A DNA stretch of 64,000 nucleotides, from NCBI RefSeq assembly GCF_036173105.1, contig NZ_CP108053.1, positions 9,300,001 to 9,364,000 on the forward strand, in the 5' to 3' direction. A model generated the notes under the pieces. That model saw nothing but the letters and a program-made list of their open reading frames with translations, ran no database searches and was not told the DNA's origin. Below are positions 1 to 9,299 of the stretch, one piece after another. Source of the stretch: Streptomyces sp. NBC_00287. GTDB lineage: Bacteria; Actinomycetota; Actinomycetes; Streptomycetales; Streptomycetaceae. The position numbers and the translations under genes are program-made. Each line of letters starts with the position of its first letter. Within the stretch, counting starts at the first letter, position 1.

Positions 1-97
1 TACGGGCGATCGCCTCGTCAGTCAGTTCTGCCGAGGTCACTTCACCGGCACGCAAGGCAGCCGTGATTTTCTCGGCCGTCGGAAAAATCTGCTCCAT
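1..97 (-). CDS. Amidase family protein, N-terminal fragment cut by the window edge
   Basis: Only the first 32 codons are inside the window, read leftward from an ATG at 97. The fragment MEQIFPTAEKITAALRAGEV followed by TSAELTDEAIAR matches the usual start of amidase-signature enzymes (GatA/AmiE-like), where a short helix and an 'AL..GE.TS.EL...AIAR' motif precede the catalytic core. The Ser-Ser-Lys active-site region lies outside the window, so substrate and activity cannot be judged. The call rests on N-terminal similarity alone; any other protein with a similar leading helix is possible. Confidence 0.5.
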   Translation of the reverse strand, partial: MEQIFPTAEKITAALRAGEVTSAELTDEAIAR

Positions 98-374
98 GAA
101 TCGGACCGTATCGACCCCTGGACGAGGGCAGAAAATGCTGCTTCACACAACCAGTTGGATGTCCCATCCACCACCCGCGCTCTGGGGAGGCTCCCCGGCC
201 GCGGCCGGCCAGTTCCCGCGAGTGCCTTGACACCTTCGCTGCCCGCAGGGGCCCACCGGGCGTTGCGGTCGCGAGGGGAGTCCGCTGGTTGTAGGGATGT
301 CCCGTAAAGATCCAGCTGACTGCCTCGAGCCTGAGGGTGGCCAATGAATCCGAGGTAGTGCGCCAGCACGAGCC

Positions 375-1001
375 CTACGGGTTCGGGGGCAGGTCCAGGG
401 CGCGGCCGAGGGCGGCGGTGGCAGGGGCGGCGTATTCACGCAGGTGCAGGGTGGCCCAGGCGGCGGCTAGTTGGAGGAAGTCGATCAGGTCGCGCTCTGC
501 GTCGGCAAGTAGGCGACGCAGGTCGGTGACGGGTAGCTCGATCACTGGGCTGTTGTCATGCTCGGCGTCGAGGGTCAATCGGACGATTTTGCCGTCTCGT
601 TCAGCGAGCGGAGAGGGGTCGTGACCGAAGGACGCCCAGCCGTTGCCGTCGATGACCTCAAGCCAGTCGCGCCTCTCATCCAGCCCGTTGCAGCAGCCCG
701 GCAGCAGCGTGATGTCCCTTGCGGTGTCGGTGACCCGCAGGCCGCCCGAGGCGAAGAGGTCGTTCATGGTGAGCAGTCCGTGCAGGAAGCCCCCGAGTGG
801 GTCGGCGGGCCGTGGCGGGCGACCATCGTCCTCAGGATCGATGTTGTTGCAGTCGGCAATGCGCATCACGGCTGTGCCGACCTCGGCAGGATCGAGTGCG
901 CCGCTCAGCGGCAGGAAGCCGTACGGCGCGGACTCTGCGACAGGCCACAGGGTGAAGCCGTCAGAGGCGTAGATCTCCAGGACGGGCTGCAGAACGATCA
1001 C
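375..1001 (-). CDS. Conserved hypothetical protein, 208 aa
   Basis: The GTG start at 1001 overlaps the TGA of a possible upstream small gene (GTGA), which suggests translational coupling. The open frame runs further upstream, but that extension is arginine-rich and looks non-coding, so the GTG is preferred. The product is acidic and soluble, with no signal peptide or membrane segment. It has a central CCNGLDERRDWLEVIDG segment and an aspartate-rich stretch before a helical C-terminus (LADAERDLIDFLQLAAAWA). The pattern resembles uncharacterised Streptomyces cytosolic proteins sometimes found near toxin or immunity genes. No catalytic motif is recognised, so no function is proposed. Confidence 0.7.
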   Translation of the reverse strand: MIVLQPVLEIYASDGFTLWPVAESAPYGFLPLSGALDPAEVGTAVMRIADCNNIDPEDDGRPPRPADPLGGFLHGLLTMNDLFASGGLRVTDTARDITLLPGCCNGLDERRDWLEVIDGNGWASFGHDPSPLAERDGKIVRLTLDAEHDNSPVIELPVTDLRRLLADAERDLIDFLQLAAAWATLHLREYAAPATAALGRALDLPPNP

Positions 1002-1213
1002 CCAGGAAGTCTGCGGCACGCCTGCTCGCGCCGCACTGCGATTTCCGCGCGACGTTCTGCTGTCTCGCAGCTGTACGCCATGGCCACGGCGTACGTGGCC
1101 CAAGGCGCTGCCTGAGGGCCGGGGCCGCCGCTCTCGTCGATCGGAGCCCTCGGCGTAGCGGGCGCCCTGATCGCCGCGGTGAGGGCGCAAGCCCCCGGAC
1201 CCCAGTCCGGCAC
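998..1213 (-). CDS. Possible small hypothetical protein, 71 aa
   Basis: Reads from a GTG at 1213 to a TGA that overlaps the start of the downstream 208-residue gene by four bases. The C-terminal half (YAVAMAYSCETAERRAEIAV) looks like a genuine amphipathic helix, whereas the proline-rich first 35 residues are less convincing. No family is recognised. The main support is the start/stop overlap with the better-supported downstream gene. It could be a remnant or a spurious frame. Confidence 0.35.
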   Translation of the reverse strand: MPDWGPGACALTAAIRAPATPRAPIDESGGPGPQAAPWATYAVAMAYSCETAERRAEIAVRREQACRRLPG

Positions 1214-1395
1214 GTGCTCTCCGCGCCCGCGGGGATGGTCTCTGGTACCCCCGCGCCTGCCGCCACTGCATATCTAGTGCTCTGACCGGAAACGATCACC
1301 GGAGTGGTGTGACTGCGGGGTGTCGGCAGCGGTGGATGTCGCGCAACTCAAGGTCGTGACGCGGCCTGTCAGTTCTCGGGTCTAGGGTCGCCCGC

Positions 1396-2049
1396 ATGGC
1401 TGAGCCCTCCTTTCTGACCGCCGTCCGCGACTCGTACGACACGGTCGCCGCCGATTACGTCGAACGCGTCCCGCCTCCTGCCGAGATGGACCCGCTGTCA
1501 CGCGCGATGCTGGCCGGGTTCGCCGAGTTCGTGCGGACGGCTGGTCTGGGGCCGGTCGCGGACCTGGGATGCGGCCCCGGCCGCGTGACGGCGCACCTGG
1601 CCGGGCTGGGGGTGTCCGCCTTCGGCGTCGATCTGTCGCCGAAGATGATCGGGCTGGCCCGACACGCCTATCCGCACCTGCGGTTCACCGCGGGCTCGAT
1701 GACCGCGCTGGAGATGAGGGACGACGAACTCGGCGGCATCCTGGCCTGGTACTCCACCCACCACACGCCCCCGCAGTGGCTGCCGGATGTGTTCGCCGAG
1801 TTCCACCGCACGCTCGCGCCCGGCGGCTACCTGCTCTGGGGAGACTATGTCGGCGATGAACGGCTGCAGCCGACCCACGGCTATGGCCATCCGGTGTCCT
1901 ACGAGTCGTACCTCCTGCCCCTGAACCGCATGGTCGACCTGCTGGAGCAAGCCGGACTCGTCGTCACCGCGAGACTGGAACAGGAGCCCGGCGGACGCGT
2001 GAACAGACCGCACGCCTGCCTGCTGGCCCGCAAGCCCGAAAAGCCCTGA
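1396..2049 (+). CDS. Class I SAM-dependent methyltransferase
   Basis: 217 residues. An N-terminal helix (VRDSYDTVAADYVERV) is followed by the Rossmann SAM-binding motif I DLGCGPG at residues 56-62. An acidic motif II region ends in FGVDLSPKMIGLARH, and a motif post-I/IV region reads GGILAWYSTHHTPP. A C-terminal strand pair (GGYLLWGDYVG) is typical of UbiE/Methyltransf_11 proteins. It is predicted to transfer a methyl group from S-adenosylmethionine to a small molecule in the cytosol; the acceptor is unknown. It stands alone, with its closest downstream neighbour an IS630 relic on the other strand. Only a weak AGGG precedes the ATG. Length and motif order are normal, so the gene appears intact. 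Confidence 0.85.
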   Translation: MAEPSFLTAVRDSYDTVAADYVERVPPPAEMDPLSRAMLAGFAEFVRTAGLGPVADLGCGPGRVTAHLAGLGVSAFGVDLSPKMIGLARHAYPHLRFTAGSMTALEMRDDELGGILAWYSTHHTPPQWLPDVFAEFHRTLAPGGYLLWGDYVGDERLQPTHGYGHPVSYESYLLPLNRMVDLLEQAGLVVTARLEQEPGGRVNRPHACLLARKPEKP

Positions 2050-2110
2050 CGGGCCTTGGACCTGCGGCGAGGCCGCTCGTGTCAGATCGCCGACAGTCAC
2101 GGCGCGGCGC

Positions 2111-2815
2111 TCAGGCCGCGGGGTTGAGAGGGCGGCCGCCCCAGCGGATGCCCTTTCTCGCTGCGGAGAGGGGCGCGTTCCCGGCGCTGGGCGGCCAGGA
2201 CGCCTTGATGGCGTGCTTTCTGGTTGCGCCAGTGCAGGTGGAGGTGCAGCGCCCGGGTTTGGACGGTGTGGTTGGGATGGCTGGAGTCTGCGAGGGTGGA
2301 CCGCCGCAGCGGCCCGAAGTGCGCCTCGATCGGGTTGGCCCAGGACGCGTTGGTTGGCGTGAAGCAGAGCTCGACTTTGTTCCTGGCCGCCCATCGGCGG
2401 ATCCTGCTGCCTTTGTGGGAGGAGAAGCTGTCGAGGATGACGTAGATCTGGGCGCCGTCCGGGTGGACGGCCCGGATGCTCTTGAGCGCGGCGAGGCTGT
2501 GATCGGCGCCCTTGCGATTGCCGGTTGACACCCCGGAGCGTGTCGTCGCCGACGGAGTAGCAGCCGTGGAAGTAGCGCACTCCGTGGGTGCGGTGGAAGG
2601 TGGCCGGGGGCCGGCCGGGCTGCCCTGCCTGGCCGAACAGGTCCCGGCGGTCGGGGGTATGCCGAGTGGGCCGAACTCGTCGAAGGCGAAGGTGCGGTCG
2701 GGGCGCTCGTTGAGGGCGCACTCGATCCGGTCCGGCTTGGCGTCCTTGTCCGGGTCGGTGGACTCCTTCCACGCCTTGGTCCGTTGAAAGGTGATCTGGG
2801 GTGGGATGTGCAGGC
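2111..2815 (-). pseudogene. IS630-family transposase, frameshifted remnant
   Basis: Three overlapping minus-strand frames together spell an IS630 DDE transposase. The middle frame gives RTFAFDEFGPLGI, a second frame gives TFHRTHGVRYFHGCYSVGDD, and the last gives ALKSIRAVHPDGAQIYVILD with a C-terminus ending in GIRWGGRP. The catalytic domain therefore survives only in pieces separated by at least two frameshifts, and the N-terminal helix-turn-helix is absent. A second copy of the same C-terminus lies opposite at 2951-3103. The element is dead; it is a relic of repeated IS630 insertion. Confidence 0.75.
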
Positions 2816-2950
2816 ACCGCAGGGTCTCCCTGCCGATGCATATGCACCGTCCCGGGGCCCTGCGTAGGTAGGCGGGGCGATATTGCGCACCGACCAGCGC
2901 GTGAACGGCAGGCCGAGCAGGCTGGGGCGGGGACCTTCACCTCTGACAGG

Positions 2951-3103
2951 GGACTGCTGAGACTGCTCCATACGCGACTGCGCTGGCGCAACGCCAACAC
3001 CCGCCACCGCGACGTCCTGGCTGCCGAACGCCGCGAACGCGCCCGCATCCACCGCGAGAAAGGCATCCGATGGGGCGGGCGCCCCTTCAAAACCGCGGCC
3101 TGA
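2951..3103 (+). pseudogene. IS630-family transposase C-terminal fragment
   Basis: The plus-strand frame ending at 3103 encodes LRWRNANTRHRDVLAAERRE and then EKGIRWGGRPFKTAA. This is the terminal helix of the same IS630 subgroup as the minus-strand relic at 2111-2815. The two copies are inverted relative to one another, so the shared 3' sequences form diverged inverted repeats around 2110-2155 and 3057-3103. Everything upstream of the last 50 or so codons is missing. Confidence 0.65.
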
Positions 3104-3139
3104 CCGCACCCGGGGAACCGAACTTATGCCTTCACAGCA

Positions 3140-4588
3140 CTAGCCACGAGATGCCTCCGCCCGGTCGCCCTCGGTCGGTGCCCCCATCGGCGCGGGCCGA
3201 GCCGGCCGCGTCGGTGTCGGCAGGATCACGCCCGCCAGCACACCGCCGAGTGCGAGTGCGGCGGCTACCCCCATGGCCGGCCCGAATCCGTCGCTGAACG
3301 CCGAAGCGGAGGCATAACTGCCCCGCGCGCCGAACACGGCGGCCGCGATCGCGACGCCGAACGCGCCGCCGAGCTGACGCATCGTGCTGTAGGCGCCGGA
3401 CGCCTTGCCGATGTCGGCTGGTGCGCTGGTGCTCACCACCGCCTTGGTGACAGCGGGAATCGCCAGCGCGAAGCCGATGCCCGCGAGGCTCATCGGCACC
3501 ACCTGCGCCGCGTAGGAAAGGCGAGGCGCGGCGATCAGTGCGATCCACGCCATTCCGGCGGTCTGCAGGACGAGACCGGCGACGACCAGCGAGCGTTCGC
3601 CCAGCCGGTCGGCAAGCGCTCCGGCGCGCGGCGCGAGCAGGACCACCGCGATGCCCCACGGCAGCATGCGCAGACCGGCGCCCAGCGGGCCCTGTCCGAG
3701 GGCGATCTGCTGGTACTGGGTCAGGAAGAACACCGCGCCGGTCATGGATGCGTTGAGCAGGAAGATCACCGCGTTGCCGACGGAGAAGGCGCGGGAGCCG
3801 AACAACCGCAGCGGCAGCATCGGCGTACGGGTCCGTGACTGCCAACCGAGGAACACCGCGACCAGCACCGCGCCCGCGCTGAGCGTGCCGGTCACCTCGG
3901 GGCTGCCCCATCCGGCGGAGTCCGCCCGGACCAGGCCCCACACGAGTCCGAACGCGGCCAGCGTGAACAGCGCGAGGCCGGGCAGGTCCACCGTGGCGCC
4001 CCGGCCGAAGCCCTCGTCGATCCTGGTGAGCACGAACGGAATCGCGGCCAGGCCGACCGGCACGTTCAGCCAGAAGATCCACTGCCAGGCGAGCCCCTCC
4101 GTGATCACACCGCCCAGTACCGGGCCGAGCAGCACGGCGAGGCCGCTGACGCTGCCGTAGATCCCCAGCGCCCACCCGCGTCGCTCCGGCGGGAACGCCG
4201 CGTTCAGCAGGCCCAGGGCGAGCGGCATGATGATTGCCGCACCGACGCCCTGCGCGGCGCGTGCCGCGATCAGGGCACCGGCACCGGGTGCCAGCGCACA
4301 CACGGCCGACGCGACGGCGAACAGGGCCAGCCCCGCGACGAACAACCGTCGGCGGCCGAAGCGGTCGCCGAGGGACGCGGCGGTCATCAGTAGGGCCGCG
4401 AAGCTGAGGGCGTAGGCGTTGACCGTCCACTCCAGGTCCTCGATCGACGCATGCAGGTCGCGCTGGATCGCGGTCAGCGCCGTGGCCACCACCAGCAGGT
4501 CGAGCACGACCACGAAGGACCCCACCGACGCCAGGGCGAGCGCCCAGCGCTGCGCCGCCGTCACTGTGCCGGATTTTTCACTGCTCAC
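3140..4588 (-). CDS. MFS drug-efflux transporter, DHA2 (EmrB/QacA) type, 14 TM
   Basis: 482 residues from the GTG at 4588, chosen because the reading upstream lacks membrane character and overlaps the divergent sigma gene's leader. TM1 follows a short MSSEKSGTVTAAQRW leader. Motif A appears as GDRFGRRR after TM2, motif C-like glycine-rich TM5 as GPVLGGVITE, and WQWIFWLNVPVG marks the DHA2 subfamily. Length and 14 hydrophobic stretches fit proton-coupled multidrug exporters. It is divergent from the ECF sigma factor at 4764, which may regulate it. The C-terminus is a short charged tail. The substrate cannot be inferred. Confidence 0.9.
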   Translation of the reverse strand: MSSEKSGTVTAAQRWALALASVGSFVVVLDLLVVATALTAIQRDLHASIEDLEWTVNAYALSFAALLMTAASLGDRFGRRRLFVAGLALFAVASAVCALAPGAGALIAARAAQGVGAAIIMPLALGLLNAAFPPERRGWALGIYGSVSGLAVLLGPVLGGVITEGLAWQWIFWLNVPVGLAAIPFVLTRIDEGFGRGATVDLPGLALFTLAAFGLVWGLVRADSAGWGSPEVTGTLSAGAVLVAVFLGWQSRTRTPMLPLRLFGSRAFSVGNAVIFLLNASMTGAVFFLTQYQQIALGQGPLGAGLRMLPWGIAVVLLAPRAGALADRLGERSLVVAGLVLQTAGMAWIALIAAPRLSYAAQVVPMSLAGIGFALAIPAVTKAVVSTSAPADIGKASGAYSTMRQLGGAFGVAIAAAVFGARGSYASASAFSDGFGPAMGVAAALALGGVLAGVILPTPTRPARPAPMGAPTEGDRAEASRG

Positions 4589-4763
4589 TGATGGTCCCGC
4601 CGCTGTGTTGTGTGTTGCCGGTGGTGGAGACACGAGGTGGCACGGAAACTGGGCGGCGCCCCCTCGCGTGTTGGGCGGCGATATCTCCGGGCTGAGCAGC
4701 GACCACTTTCGGACGCGGCTGGTGTCAGTACTGGCGTCGGACCGAAGCGTGGGAGGCGACGTG

Positions 4764-5780
4764 ATGCAGGACGAGGAGACCCTGGAGCGGGCGCGAGCCG
4801 GCGACGGGCAGGCGTTTCGCAAGCTCACCGAGCCCTACCGGCGCGAGTTGCAGGTGCACTGCTACCGCATCCTCGGCTCGGTTCAGGACGCCGAGGACCT
4901 GCTGCAGGAGACCCTCCTGGCGGCCTGGCGCGGGCTCGAGGGGTTCGAGGGCCGCTCGTCGCTGCGTTCCTGGCTCTACCGGATCGCGACCAACCGCTGC
5001 CTGAACGCGCTGCGGGACAGCACCCGCCGGTCGCGTGAGCAACCGGCGTACCGTCTGGAGATCCCGTTGCCCGAACCCACCCGTCGCAGCGATCCCAGCT
5101 GGCTAGAGCCCTACCCGGACGTCCTACTCGACGAGTTGCCGGATCATGCACCCGGACCTGAGGCGCGTTACGAGACCAAGGAGTCGGTCTCCCTGGCGTT
5201 CCTCGTCGCCCTGCAGCAGCTACCGCCCCGGCAGCGGGCCGTGCTGGTGCTGCGGGACGTGCTCGGCTTTCGCGCTGCCGAGGTCGCCGGGATGCTGGAC
5301 ACCACCGTGGACTCGGTCACCAGCGCGCTGAAGCGGGCCCGCGCGACACTCGCGACCCGGCTGCCCGAGGGTGACCGCGACGACACGGCGCCGCCGTACT
5401 CGCCGCGTGAACGCAAACTCGTCGACGACTTCGCCCGGGCTTTCGAGCGCGCGGACGTCGACGCGATCCTCGCCCTGCTCACCGACGACGTATGGCTGAC
5501 CATGCCGCCGCTGCCGTTCGAATACCAGGGCCTCGGCGCCGTCGGCCACTTCCTGTCGACGATCGCCATGCGGGACGACCGCCGGTTCCGGCTGGTGCCC
5601 ACACACGCCAACGGCCAGCCCGCGTTCGGCTGCTACCTGCTCGATCCGCGGACCCCGATCGCCCACGCCCACGGACTGCTCGTCCTCACGGTGTCCGGCA
5701 ATGGGATCTCGTCCCTCACCCGCTTCGTCGACAACAGCCTGCTACCGGGCTTCGGCCTGCCTCGGACGCTGGGCGGATAG
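4764..5780 (+). CDS. ECF-type RNA polymerase sigma factor with SnoaL-like C-terminal domain
   Basis: 338 residues from the ATG at 4764, placed seven bases after GGGAGG (4751-4756); an adjacent GTG at 4761 is possible. Sigma region 2 spans about residues 15-85 (DAEDLLQETLLAAWRG, then SSLRSWLYRIATNRCLNALR). Region 4 spans about 145-200 (LPPRQRAVLVLRDVLGFRAA...SALKRAR). The C-terminal 120 residues form a SnoaL/NTF2-like fold, the arrangement of SigG/SigJ-like ECF factors (TIGR02960 type), in which the tail modulates activity instead of an anti-sigma factor. No anti-sigma gene is adjacent. The divergent MFS exporter at 3140-4588 is the most likely target. Confidence 0.9.
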   Translation: MQDEETLERARAGDGQAFRKLTEPYRRELQVHCYRILGSVQDAEDLLQETLLAAWRGLEGFEGRSSLRSWLYRIATNRCLNALRDSTRRSREQPAYRLEIPLPEPTRRSDPSWLEPYPDVLLDELPDHAPGPEARYETKESVSLAFLVALQQLPPRQRAVLVLRDVLGFRAAEVAGMLDTTVDSVTSALKRARATLATRLPEGDRDDTAPPYSPRERKLVDDFARAFERADVDAILALLTDDVWLTMPPLPFEYQGLGAVGHFLSTIAMRDDRRFRLVPTHANGQPAFGCYLLDPRTPIAHAHGLLVLTVSGNGISSLTRFVDNSLLPGFGLPRTLGG

Positions 5781-5841
5781 TGCCGCCGGCCTTGAGCGGA
5801 GGGGGCCTGTCTGAACCCAGCTGTGACAGTGATTTGGACTG

Positions 5842-6168
5842 CTACGTGCCGGGAGCGCGGTACTGGACTTGCTCGGCTTTGCGCAGGGCATCGATTGTTT
5901 CATCGACGGTCAGGAGAACAGTCGTCTCAAACGAGCTGAGCGCGCCGCCGCCACTGATCGCCAGCGCAACTGCGGCCATGGACGTGTTGTCGGGGGCCTC
6001 CCACAGGTTGTAGCCGTCGTGCGTGCCGAAGGCATACCAGAAGCCATGGAGCTTGCCGCCGACGGACTCGATATACGACTGCGCGGCCTTTGCGCGGTCC
6101 TCGGGGTGGTCGATCAGCCTCGCCCAAGTCTCCGGCGTGTAGCTGAACCTCGATAGATAGAGCGGCAT
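5842..6168 (-). CDS. GYD-domain small protein
   Basis: 108 residues from the second of two tandem ATGs. GGGAG lies five bases before this one and only two before the first (6171). The sequence PLYLSRFSYTPETWARLIDH, then GGKLHGFWYAFGTHDGYNLW, matches the ferredoxin-like GYD family, named for the GxYD/DGYN motif seen here. These small dimeric cytosolic proteins have no established general function. The gene converges on the ECF sigma factor with a 60-base gap, so it is probably an independent unit. It appears complete. Confidence 0.8.
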   Translation of the reverse strand: MPLYLSRFSYTPETWARLIDHPEDRAKAAQSYIESVGGKLHGFWYAFGTHDGYNLWEAPDNTSMAAVALAISGGGALSSFETTVLLTVDETIDALRKAEQVQYRAPGT

Positions 6169-6171
6169 CAT

Positions 6172-6665
6172 GTCTCCCTTTCGTTCCATCAAGGGATGCC
6201 CGGCGGGGCGGGAAACGCGCCGGAGGTGGCGCGCGTATCCCCCGAACGGCGGGAGACGACCGGCATGGTCACTGCCGGCGGGTGAGCGACGCACCAGGCG
6301 GAGCCATGTTCAAGAGCTGGGGGAGCGCGTGAAGGGCGTAGTCTCCCGCGGGATCTGGGTGGGATCTGCCAGATGGAGCACGACGAAGGCCCTGACACCG
6401 GTGAACCGGACAGAGGCCCGCGTCAGCCCAAGTGGGCGGCTGCGGGTGGATACGAGACTCGCACTTGTGAGGGGTTGCCCATGACGTTTGCCAACTGAAG
6501 TGGTGGGCTCTGGGGCCTCGGACAGGGCCGTTCACGTGCGCTCATCGACGGCCGGTCGTGGGCCCGGCTACCGCCTTCGGTCTCGTCTGAACGGCCGTGC
6601 ACGGCGCTGAATGAGAGGGAACCTGAGACGGGCGTTGGCGTCCAACCGGCACAGATGTCGTCGGG
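6172..6665 (+). other. Gene-free stretch of about 490 bases
   Basis: No frame on either strand shows recognisable protein sequence or a consistent Streptomyces codon pattern. The first part holds the leader of the GYD gene. I see no strong terminator and no IS terminus. Confidence 0.5.
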
Positions 6666-6944
6666 CTAGAGGCCGCGAAGTGCCTCGTAGAGGTCGCCGT
6701 AGGCGCTCCAGCAGATGACGCTGCCATCGTCGTTGAGACTGCCCATGTACCAGTCGTCATCGTTGACGGCTTTCACCAGGCAGAGCCCGTGGAATCCCAA
6801 GACGATTTCGGGGCGAAGCCGCTCGGATTGTGCCGGCCAGCCTGTCACGACTCGATCGGTGTCGAGAGGTGTGGCCTCACGGTCGCCGGAAACCCTACGG
6901 ATCTCCTCTTGGGTCCAACCTGCCGGGAGTTGTCTGCCTGCCAT
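6666..6944 (-). CDS. Conserved hypothetical protein, 92 aa
   Basis: Small soluble protein with a PAGWTQEEIRRVSGDREATP start and a C-terminal half, DDDWYMGSLNDDGSVICWSA, that looks like an antiparallel sheet with aromatic residues. No signal peptide is present. This kind of sequence is common among uncharacterised Streptomyces proteins and resembles immunity-protein-like small proteins, but no family can be named with confidence. It stands alone and has only a weak ribosome-binding site. The coding call rests on composition and uninterrupted conservation-like pattern. Confidence 0.6.
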   Translation of the reverse strand: MAGRQLPAGWTQEEIRRVSGDREATPLDTDRVVTGWPAQSERLRPEIVLGFHGLCLVKAVNDDDWYMGSLNDDGSVICWSAYGDLYEALRGL

Positions 6945-7062
6945 CCAGAGATTATGACAGTCACCGCACGCGCCGAGTGCAAGTGTGGCTCAGCGTGGAC
7001 GCCGTGCACCGTGTCCCCGTTGACGGTGTCCACGCTGCGCCCCTGTCCTGGGCGGAGTTGGC

Positions 7063-7572
7063 AGAGTTGAGTCGGGCAAGACCAAGTCGGCCACAGTCGC
7101 CACCCCCGGTGCCGATGACGCCAAGGCGGTCTTCGAGGTCCGCCGCTGTCTGGAGCGGGAGACCGTCCACCTCGCCGCCGCCACCTGGGACCGCAGCGCA
7201 TCCGCGGCCTTCACGAGGCATGTGGGCGCCGAACGGGACGCCACCGACCAGCAGAACCACCGGCTCTGCGGCCGGCTTGCGGCGGAGTTCCATATCAAGC
7301 TCGGCGAGCACTGCGGCAATCCGCTGATGGAGCGCTATCTGTCCGAGGTGGTGTGGCGCTGCGCGCTGATCCTGGTGGTGCACGGCCACCCGCACGACCA
7401 GAGCGAGTCAGTCGCCGAGTACCAGGAGCTGATCGCCCTGCTCGACGCGGGGGAGGCGGACGCTGCGGAGCAGCTGGTCCTCCGCCACATCGGCGCCGTC
7501 GAGTCCCGCGCTCTGGCCCGCACCCCCGAAGTCGCACCGCCCGACCTCGCGGCGATCCTGAGCCGCTACTGA
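7063..7572 (+). pseudogene. GntR/FadR-family regulator lacking its DNA-binding domain
   Basis: From about 7084 the frame encodes a C-terminal FCD ligand-binding domain: DDAKAVFEVRRCLERETVHL, LAAEFHIKLGEHCGNPLMER, and EYQELIALLDAGEADAAEQL. FadR-type regulators have an N-terminal winged helix of about 70 residues before this point, but none is encoded in any upstream frame, so the gene is 5'-truncated. The first usable start in frame is a GTG at 7222. It lies just upstream of dctA, and GntR regulators often control organic-acid transporters, so it may be a lost local regulator. Expression as a free FCD domain is unlikely but cannot be excluded. Confidence 0.65.
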
Positions 7573-7943
7573 CCGGCGGCACGCACAGGACCCCCATCAC
7601 GGCCGCCCCGGCCGATCGGACATCACCGCACATCCAACCGTCTCGAATACCAACAAGGCGAACCTGTGCGGTCACAGCACCAAGACGGCAGATCGCACTC
7701 AGGGCATCCGAGACGGAGCCGCAGAATGTGAGCCGGGCTGCACCGCAGATGGCACTCTCCACGCTCACAAGGCCTCCTATTCCTCCACACGGTGGAGCCT
7801 GCGGCCTGTGCCGGTATTGATAGGCCTGGCCTATGCGGGGCATCGATTTTTGGTCGTGGACCCCTGATGTGTGGCCCGATTCACTGTGGCCCAAGCTGGC
7901 GCGTGCCGATCGGGCTCGGTGTCGCGCGATCAGGGAGGCTGCA
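7573..7943 (+). other. Leader region of dctA, no gene recognised
   Basis: About 370 bases between the regulator remnant and dctA. It includes an imperfect inverted repeat around 7769-7800 (CCTCC...GGAGG arms) and a strong ribosome-binding site CAGGGAGG at 7931-7938. No protein-like frame is convincing. Confidence 0.4.
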
Positions 7944-9299
7944 ATGACGCAAACCCCGGACAACGAGCGAGCCGCACAGGCCACGCGCATCGCGGCGAAA
8001 CCGTGGTACCGGCAGTTGTACGTCCAGGTTCTGGTGGCGATCGTGATCGGCATCGTGCTGGGCTGGCGGTGGCCGGAGCTCGCCACCGCCATGGAGCCGC
8101 TCGGCACGACGTTCGTCACCGCGATGAAGATGCTGATCGGCCCGATCGTGTTCCTGACCATCATCGGCGGCATAGCGGGCGTCGCGGACCTGAAGAAGGT
8201 CGGGCTCACCGGGATCAAGGCGCTGGCATATTTCCAGGTCGGCACGATCGTCGCCATGGCGGCGGGCCTGGTGGCGATCAACATCTTCCGGCTCGGCGAC
8301 GGCGTGCACGCCGACGCGTCGACCCTGGATACCTCCGGCGACGCGGGCGAGTACATCGAGAAGGGCGAGCACCAGCAGTGGTGGGAGTTCCTCACCCACA
8401 TCGTGCCGGACAGCTTCTTCGGCCCGTTCGTCGAGGGCGACATCCTCCAGGTGATCTTCCTGGCGGTGATCTTCGGCATCGCGCTGAAAGCGGTGGGGAA
8501 GACGGGCGAGCCGGTCATCGCGGGTGTGCACCGGATGACCGAGGTCGTCTTCAAGGTGCTGTCGTACGTCATGAAGGTCGCGCCGCTGGGCGCCTTCGGT
8601 GCGATGGCGTACGCGATCGGTAAGTTCGGCCTGTCCACACTGAGCAGCCTGGGTTCGCTGATCCTGCTCTTCTACGTCACCTCGATCCTGTTCGTCGTGG
8701 TGGTGCTCGGCGGTGTGCTGGGCGCCTACGTGAAGCTGAACATCTTCCAGCTCTTCCGCTACTTCAAGGAGGAGTACCTGCTGGTCCTGGGCACGTCCAC
8801 CGCCGAGCCCGCGCTGCCCGGACTGATGCGCAAGCTCCAGCACATGGGAGTGGAGAGGTCCACGGTCGGCCTGGTCGTGCCGACCGGCTACAGCTTCAAC
8901 CTCGACGGCGCGGCGATCTACCTCTCCCTCGCGACGCTGTACATCGCCCAGGCCACCGACACCCCGTTGTCCGTCACCCAGCAACTCGGGCTGCTCGCCG
9001 TCATGTTGCTGACCTCCAAGGGCGCCGCGGGCATCATGCTCGTCTTCGGCATCGACAAGTTCATGTCCGAGTGCCGGGCCATGGTGAACTTCTCCGGCAA
9101 CGCCGTCGCCACCCTCTTCATCGCCCGATGGGAAAACACCCTGGACCTGGCGCGGGCACGCGAGGTGCTGGCGGGCAGGGCGGTGGAACCTCCGGTGACC
9201 ACCGAGACAGAAGCGGAGCCGGAAGAGGAGAGGCAAGCGGAGCCGGAACCGGCGAAGAGCCGACCGGCCGTGGCGCCCAGCGCCGAGGTGGCGTCCTGA
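7944..9299 (+). CDS. dctA: C4-dicarboxylate transporter DctA (Na+/H+:dicarboxylate symporter, DAACS family)
   Basis: 451 residues from ATG at 7944, five bases after GGGAGG. Hydrophobic segments begin at WYRQLYVQVLVAIVIGIVLG. The family hairpin motif appears as LVLGTSTAEPALPGLM (the usual serine-rich stretch is mostly replaced), followed by the signature PTGYSFNLDGAAIYL and by ARAMVNFSGN-like TM8 sequence (CRAMVNFSGNAVATLFIA). It imports succinate, fumarate or malate across the membrane with protons or sodium. The C-terminal 40 residues are a glutamate/alanine tail typical of actinobacterial copies. The TGA overlaps the ATG of the following glycerate kinase fragment, so both were probably cotranscribed. 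A GntR-type remnant lies upstream. Confidence 0.95.
   Translation: MTQTPDNERAAQATRIAAKPWYRQLYVQVLVAIVIGIVLGWRWPELATAMEPLGTTFVTAMKMLIGPIVFLTIIGGIAGVADLKKVGLTGIKALAYFQVGTIVAMAAGLVAINIFRLGDGVHADASTLDTSGDAGEYIEKGEHQQWWEFLTHIVPDSFFGPFVEGDILQVIFLAVIFGIALKAVGKTGEPVIAGVHRMTEVVFKVLSYVMKVAPLGAFGAMAYAIGKFGLSTLSSLGSLILLFYVTSILFVVVVLGGVLGAYVKLNIFQLFRYFKEEYLLVLGTSTAEPALPGLMRKLQHMGVERSTVGLVVPTGYSFNLDGAAIYLSLATLYIAQATDTPLSVTQQLGLLAVMLLTSKGAAGIMLVFGIDKFMSECRAMVNFSGNAVATLFIARWENTLDLARAREVLAGRAVEPPVTTETEAEPEEERQAEPEPAKSRPAVAPSAEVAS

Noticed and set aside
7222..7572. Standalone small regulator starting at GTG 7222
   Set aside because: Homology to the FCD domain starts well upstream of this codon, so this is a truncated GntR gene rather than a real short protein.
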